Assembly (NCBI GenBank): GCA_958298945.1
Contig: OY282605.1
Coordinates: 891,811 to 955,810, forward strand
Length of the DNA: 64,000 nt
Direction of reading: 5' to 3'
Source: Atherix ibis
Lineage: Eukaryota > Arthropoda > Insecta > Diptera > Athericidae
Both the position numbers and the translations under genes were made by a program. Positions 61,380 through 64,000 of the stretch are shown here, piece after piece. Position 1 is the first letter of the stretch; each line of letters starts with the position of its first letter. The notes below the pieces were generated by a model. It worked only from the letters and a program-made list of their open reading frames with translations. It had not been told where the DNA came from and ran no database searches.

Positions 61380-61760
61380 AGCTTAAAGGCCCGAACACAA
61401 TTCCGACAAGCACTCAGTAACAATATTTAAAATCGCTGTCAAAATTTTCAAAACATTCACAATCTTATAGGAGTGCACATAACTGCGACAATCGATGAGA
61501 TGAGCGAGATTAAATATTTTTTCTAATTGATCGTTCTTGTCCGTAGTACTGGCACACATTTCAGTGTTTGGTTATGTGGCGTCATTGTTAAAATTGAAAT
61601 GAAATGCCAGATAAGATTATATAAATGAGGTTAAGTGAACTTAACAATTGAATTACGCATAAAATATGAATAATTTTTTGTTGACTCGGGTGAGATTCTT
61701 GGACGATTTTACTTATGGTCACTAGTCAGTTTGTCTGAATTGTTGTTGGTGTTTGTAAGG
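61380..61760 (+). repeat. dispersed repeat, longest copy
   Basis: The left part (61385-61610) parallels 31340-31610 and partly 27420-27560; the right part (61618-61760) parallels 54531-54690. No coding capacity; an old interspersed element of unknown class. Confidence 0.5.
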
Positions 61761-61854
61761 TCCCCTAGACATGCGCCAGAGACCACTTCATAGCGCCACG
61801 ACCGTGAGGCCATTTGGCAACTTCATAGTACGTTTGGGAAGTTATCTGAGAGAG

Positions 61855-63095
61855 ACTAGTCTGTGGTTAGTATGTAGTATAGAATATTGAGAATTTTTTT
61901 TTTTGTGGAGCAGATTAGTATGTTGTAGAAGTTTAAATAGCCGATTAGGGAATGGAGTTGTTGGGTCCAGGAGCTCCATAATATTCTTGGTTATGTGGCA
62001 TTGATATAGAATATGGATGATAGTGAAATGGGTGCCACAAGATGGCATAAGGGACGATTTGTGTTGCAAAAAAGGAAGTTATGAGTAAGAGTAGTATGTC
62101 CAATCCGGATTCTGAGGAGCTTCCGCGCCCAGAATTTCGATATGGATATTGAATAGATTGGTTTATTGGTGTTTATCCAATAAGTCGACAAAAATGTGTC
62201 GCTATTGATCCAGTCATCGTGTCTGCGGATGGCTAATGGTGTTAGTTGCCATTCTGTTAGTAAGCGAGGCAGATTGGGAATGATTGTGATCACTGGTCGA
62301 CGGAGTGTTTCTCCAACCAACTTGTCGGCACTTTCATTGCCCACAATTCTCATATGCTCCGGCACCCACTGCAACTCGACACTCCTATTGCGCTAAGTTT
62401 TGGGTCACTCGATGGGCTACAAATAACTTTAAGGGCGGCAAGGTTGTTGCTAAAAATAGTAACGCTCTTTTGGCTAAGAATATTGGTCGCAATTTCAATT
62501 GCTGTTTTGATGGCCCACAGCTCCCTGGAATATGGCGCTGCCCTATAAGGATAGATTCCACAACATAGTGGGCGGGTGCTGCAGTCAAAAAGTTCGACGA
62601 CCGAAAAAGATGTAGTATCGGTGCCAGCGGCTGCATCCGTGAACAACAGTCGATGATCTTTTAATCCGTCCAACAGTTCAAGGAAAAGTTTTCTATATGT
62701 GAACGGATGAGTACTAGCCTTCTTAAATCTGTCAAGAGAAGCAGTCACTTCAACTTTGCTCCCAACCACGGTTTCCAATCAGGGTGCGGAAGGGCAATTT
62801 GGAAAACGAGGGGAAGGATGGATGAATTGCTTTCAAGGTGGGATTTCCTTTTTGAACTGGGGGAGGTGATTAAGTTTTTGATTAAAGTGTGGAGGGGTTG
62901 ATTTGGAAGGCATAGGTTTTTGTACATTAAATTTAGGCGAGCTTTTTGAAAATAGAAAGAAACAGGTTTTCGACCAGTTTCTATCAGTATGGAATCTACC
63001 GGAGATGTCCTGTTTGTCCGAATTGTATTCGGGTTTTTAGTGTGTTCTTTACCGAGTGTGCATGCATCGCCAGATGAAACATACATAAAAATATC
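61855..63095 (-). mobile_element. LINE 3' fragment with RNase H domain
   Basis: On the minus strand: a segment ending PLVFQIALPHPDWKPW (63086-62745), then after a frameshift VEVTASLDRFKKASTH leading into RNase H (62778-62350), then WVPEHMRIVGNESADKLVGE and a C-terminal part with IGHTTLTHNFLF and the C-x-H/C cluster CGTHFTIIHILYQCH (to about 61855). The 933 bp 62083-63015 recur at 56339-57271; the flanks here are longer, so this is the fuller copy. Confidence 0.85.
61991..62778 (-). pseudogene. LINE RNase H domain, frameshifted and catalytically altered
   Basis: RNase H motifs are in order: LLFTDAAAG (first Asp), ELWAIKTAIEIA (Glu), TIFSNNLAAL (expected SDS, here SNN, so the third acidic residue is Asn) and, after a frameshift near 62370, GNESADKL (last Asp). 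The domain would remove the RNA strand during LINE cDNA synthesis. The Asn and the frameshift are shared with the 56.3-57.0 kb copy, so they predate the duplication. RNase H presence suggests an I- or Jockey-group related LINE. Confidence 0.85.
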
Positions 63096-63222
63096 GAAAA
63101 TTGCAAATTGCTGTTTGCTTTCTCACCGACACTGCTTTATATTAGGGTGTATGTGTTTTTCTTGTCAAAACAACTTTAGCCAATGTACGCACACGCAATT
63201 TCAAAAACTTTCTCTATACATA

Positions 63223-63898
63223 CGAGGTCTATTCAAAAAGTATCACGAATTTTGAATGTCCGCGGGTTACGTTTATTCTATTTTCGATTTTTTGTGGCGT
63301 TATGTTGGTACTCATGTCTCTCACTTATGCCGACAAGTTCGACCATTTTGAATGTTCAGTTAATTTTTGACAGTTGCTTTGCTTGCATGTGTTTTGGCTC
63401 GTCTTCAATTTTTGCTCAATTTCGACCAAAAGAAGCATCGCGTTAACATTGCTAAGGAGCTGTAGAACTCTGTCAGCAACGACCCAAATTTGCTCCAGAG
63501 GGTCATAACTGGTGACGAATTATGGGTTTATGGTAATGACGTAGAAACCAAAGCTCAATCATCCCAATGGAAGCTGCCTCATGAGCCAATCGGTCGAATG
63601 TGAAGGTTTTGCCTTCAGTTTACTTCGATTACAGGGGCGTGGTGCATCATTAGTTCTTGCCACAGGGTAGAACGGTCAATAAGGATTATTACCTGCAAGT
63701 TATGCGCAAGTTGCGCGAAGCAATCCGCCAGAAACGCCCGGATTTGTGGAAGATCAAAAATTGGCTTTTGCACCATAATAACGCTCTTGCTCACGCATTG
63801 CTACTTGTGCGCGAATTTTTGGCCAAAAACAACACACTAATAATGCCGCAGCCACCGTATTCCCCAGATCTGGCTCCCTGTGACAGGTAATGACCTCG
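63223..63898 (+). mobile_element. mariner element of the third lineage, deletion derivative
   Basis: The left end tacgaggtctattcaaaaag (from 63221, TA included) is identical to 53881. A 9-bp gacctcgta at 63892-63900 could be the right end, giving 676 bp between TA dinucleotides, but only these 9 bp match and they lie in a local palindrome (aggtaat...attacct), so the right boundary is uncertain. Confidence 0.75.
63460..63890 (+). pseudogene. mariner transposase remnant with altered catalytic Asp
   Basis: The plus strand reads LLQRVITGDELWVYGNDVET (first Asp present) and KWKLPHEP. After a frameshift, GRTVNKDYYLQVMRKLREAI leads to HHNNALAH, where the second catalytic Asp has become Asn, then PPYSPDLAPCD with the third Asp and an abrupt stop. 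The N-terminal DNA-binding half and the C-terminus are missing. Same lineage as 53924-54530. Confidence 0.88.
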
Positions 63899-64000
63899 TA
63901 TTACCTGGCTTTCGACCGGGTTCTTGTACAAAATTTTTGGCGTCACGAGGTATTAACTTAAATTTTTGTCTATGGACATTAATAGTGTCTCCTTTATCAA

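Overview
The window reads as AT-rich nuclear DNA of an insect, most likely a dipteran (low confidence on the order). The evidence is several mariner-type transposons with TA target sites, R1-, Jockey- and RNase-H-bearing LINE remnants, a spliced exon of an Oaz/ZNF423-type zinc-finger gene, and long degenerate short-period satellite arrays. Nothing looks bacterial, and gene density is very low.

Layout. 1-2850: a decayed LINE and non-coding DNA. 2880-3950 and 7815-9070: two same-orientation arrays of a 14-bp satellite. 4112-4232: a near-perfect foldback. 5623-6119 (minus): the one clear host exon, with acceptor and donor, which stops inside a C2H2 finger. 9.1-19.2 kb: mostly featureless AT-rich DNA with two inverted-repeat elements (15039-15195, 16199-16337). 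19270-22505: a second 14-bp satellite in inverted orientation on both sides of about 1.7 kb, a Foldback-like layout. 25.3-34.1 kb: three mariner insertions, a Tc-like scrap and an R1-like LINE carrying a long hairpin. 36.9-38.27 kb: the fullest Jockey-like LINE copy.

The single large intact gene is 40499-45064 (plus): an intronless 1521-residue protein with the architecture of a STAND/NB-ARC NTPase. Its P-loop lysine and threonine, Walker B acidic residue and sensor-1 arginine are all replaced, so it looks like a pseudo-NTPase kept open over 4.5 kb of very AT-rich DNA. This is the best candidate for an undescribed function here.

45.2-64 kb is a transposon graveyard with informative structure. 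It holds two mauritiana-type mariners, a mariner-to-Tc1 junction and a mariner with an unbroken 350-codon transposase nested inside a Jockey-like LINE. It also holds an 863-bp direct duplication with a 933-bp near-identical copy of a LINE RNase H segment between the two repeats (the other copy lies about 5.7 kb downstream), and two copies of another mariner lineage. Apart from the zinc-finger exon and the STAND-like gene, no host genes can be supported, and no operon-like or pathway relationship exists between them.
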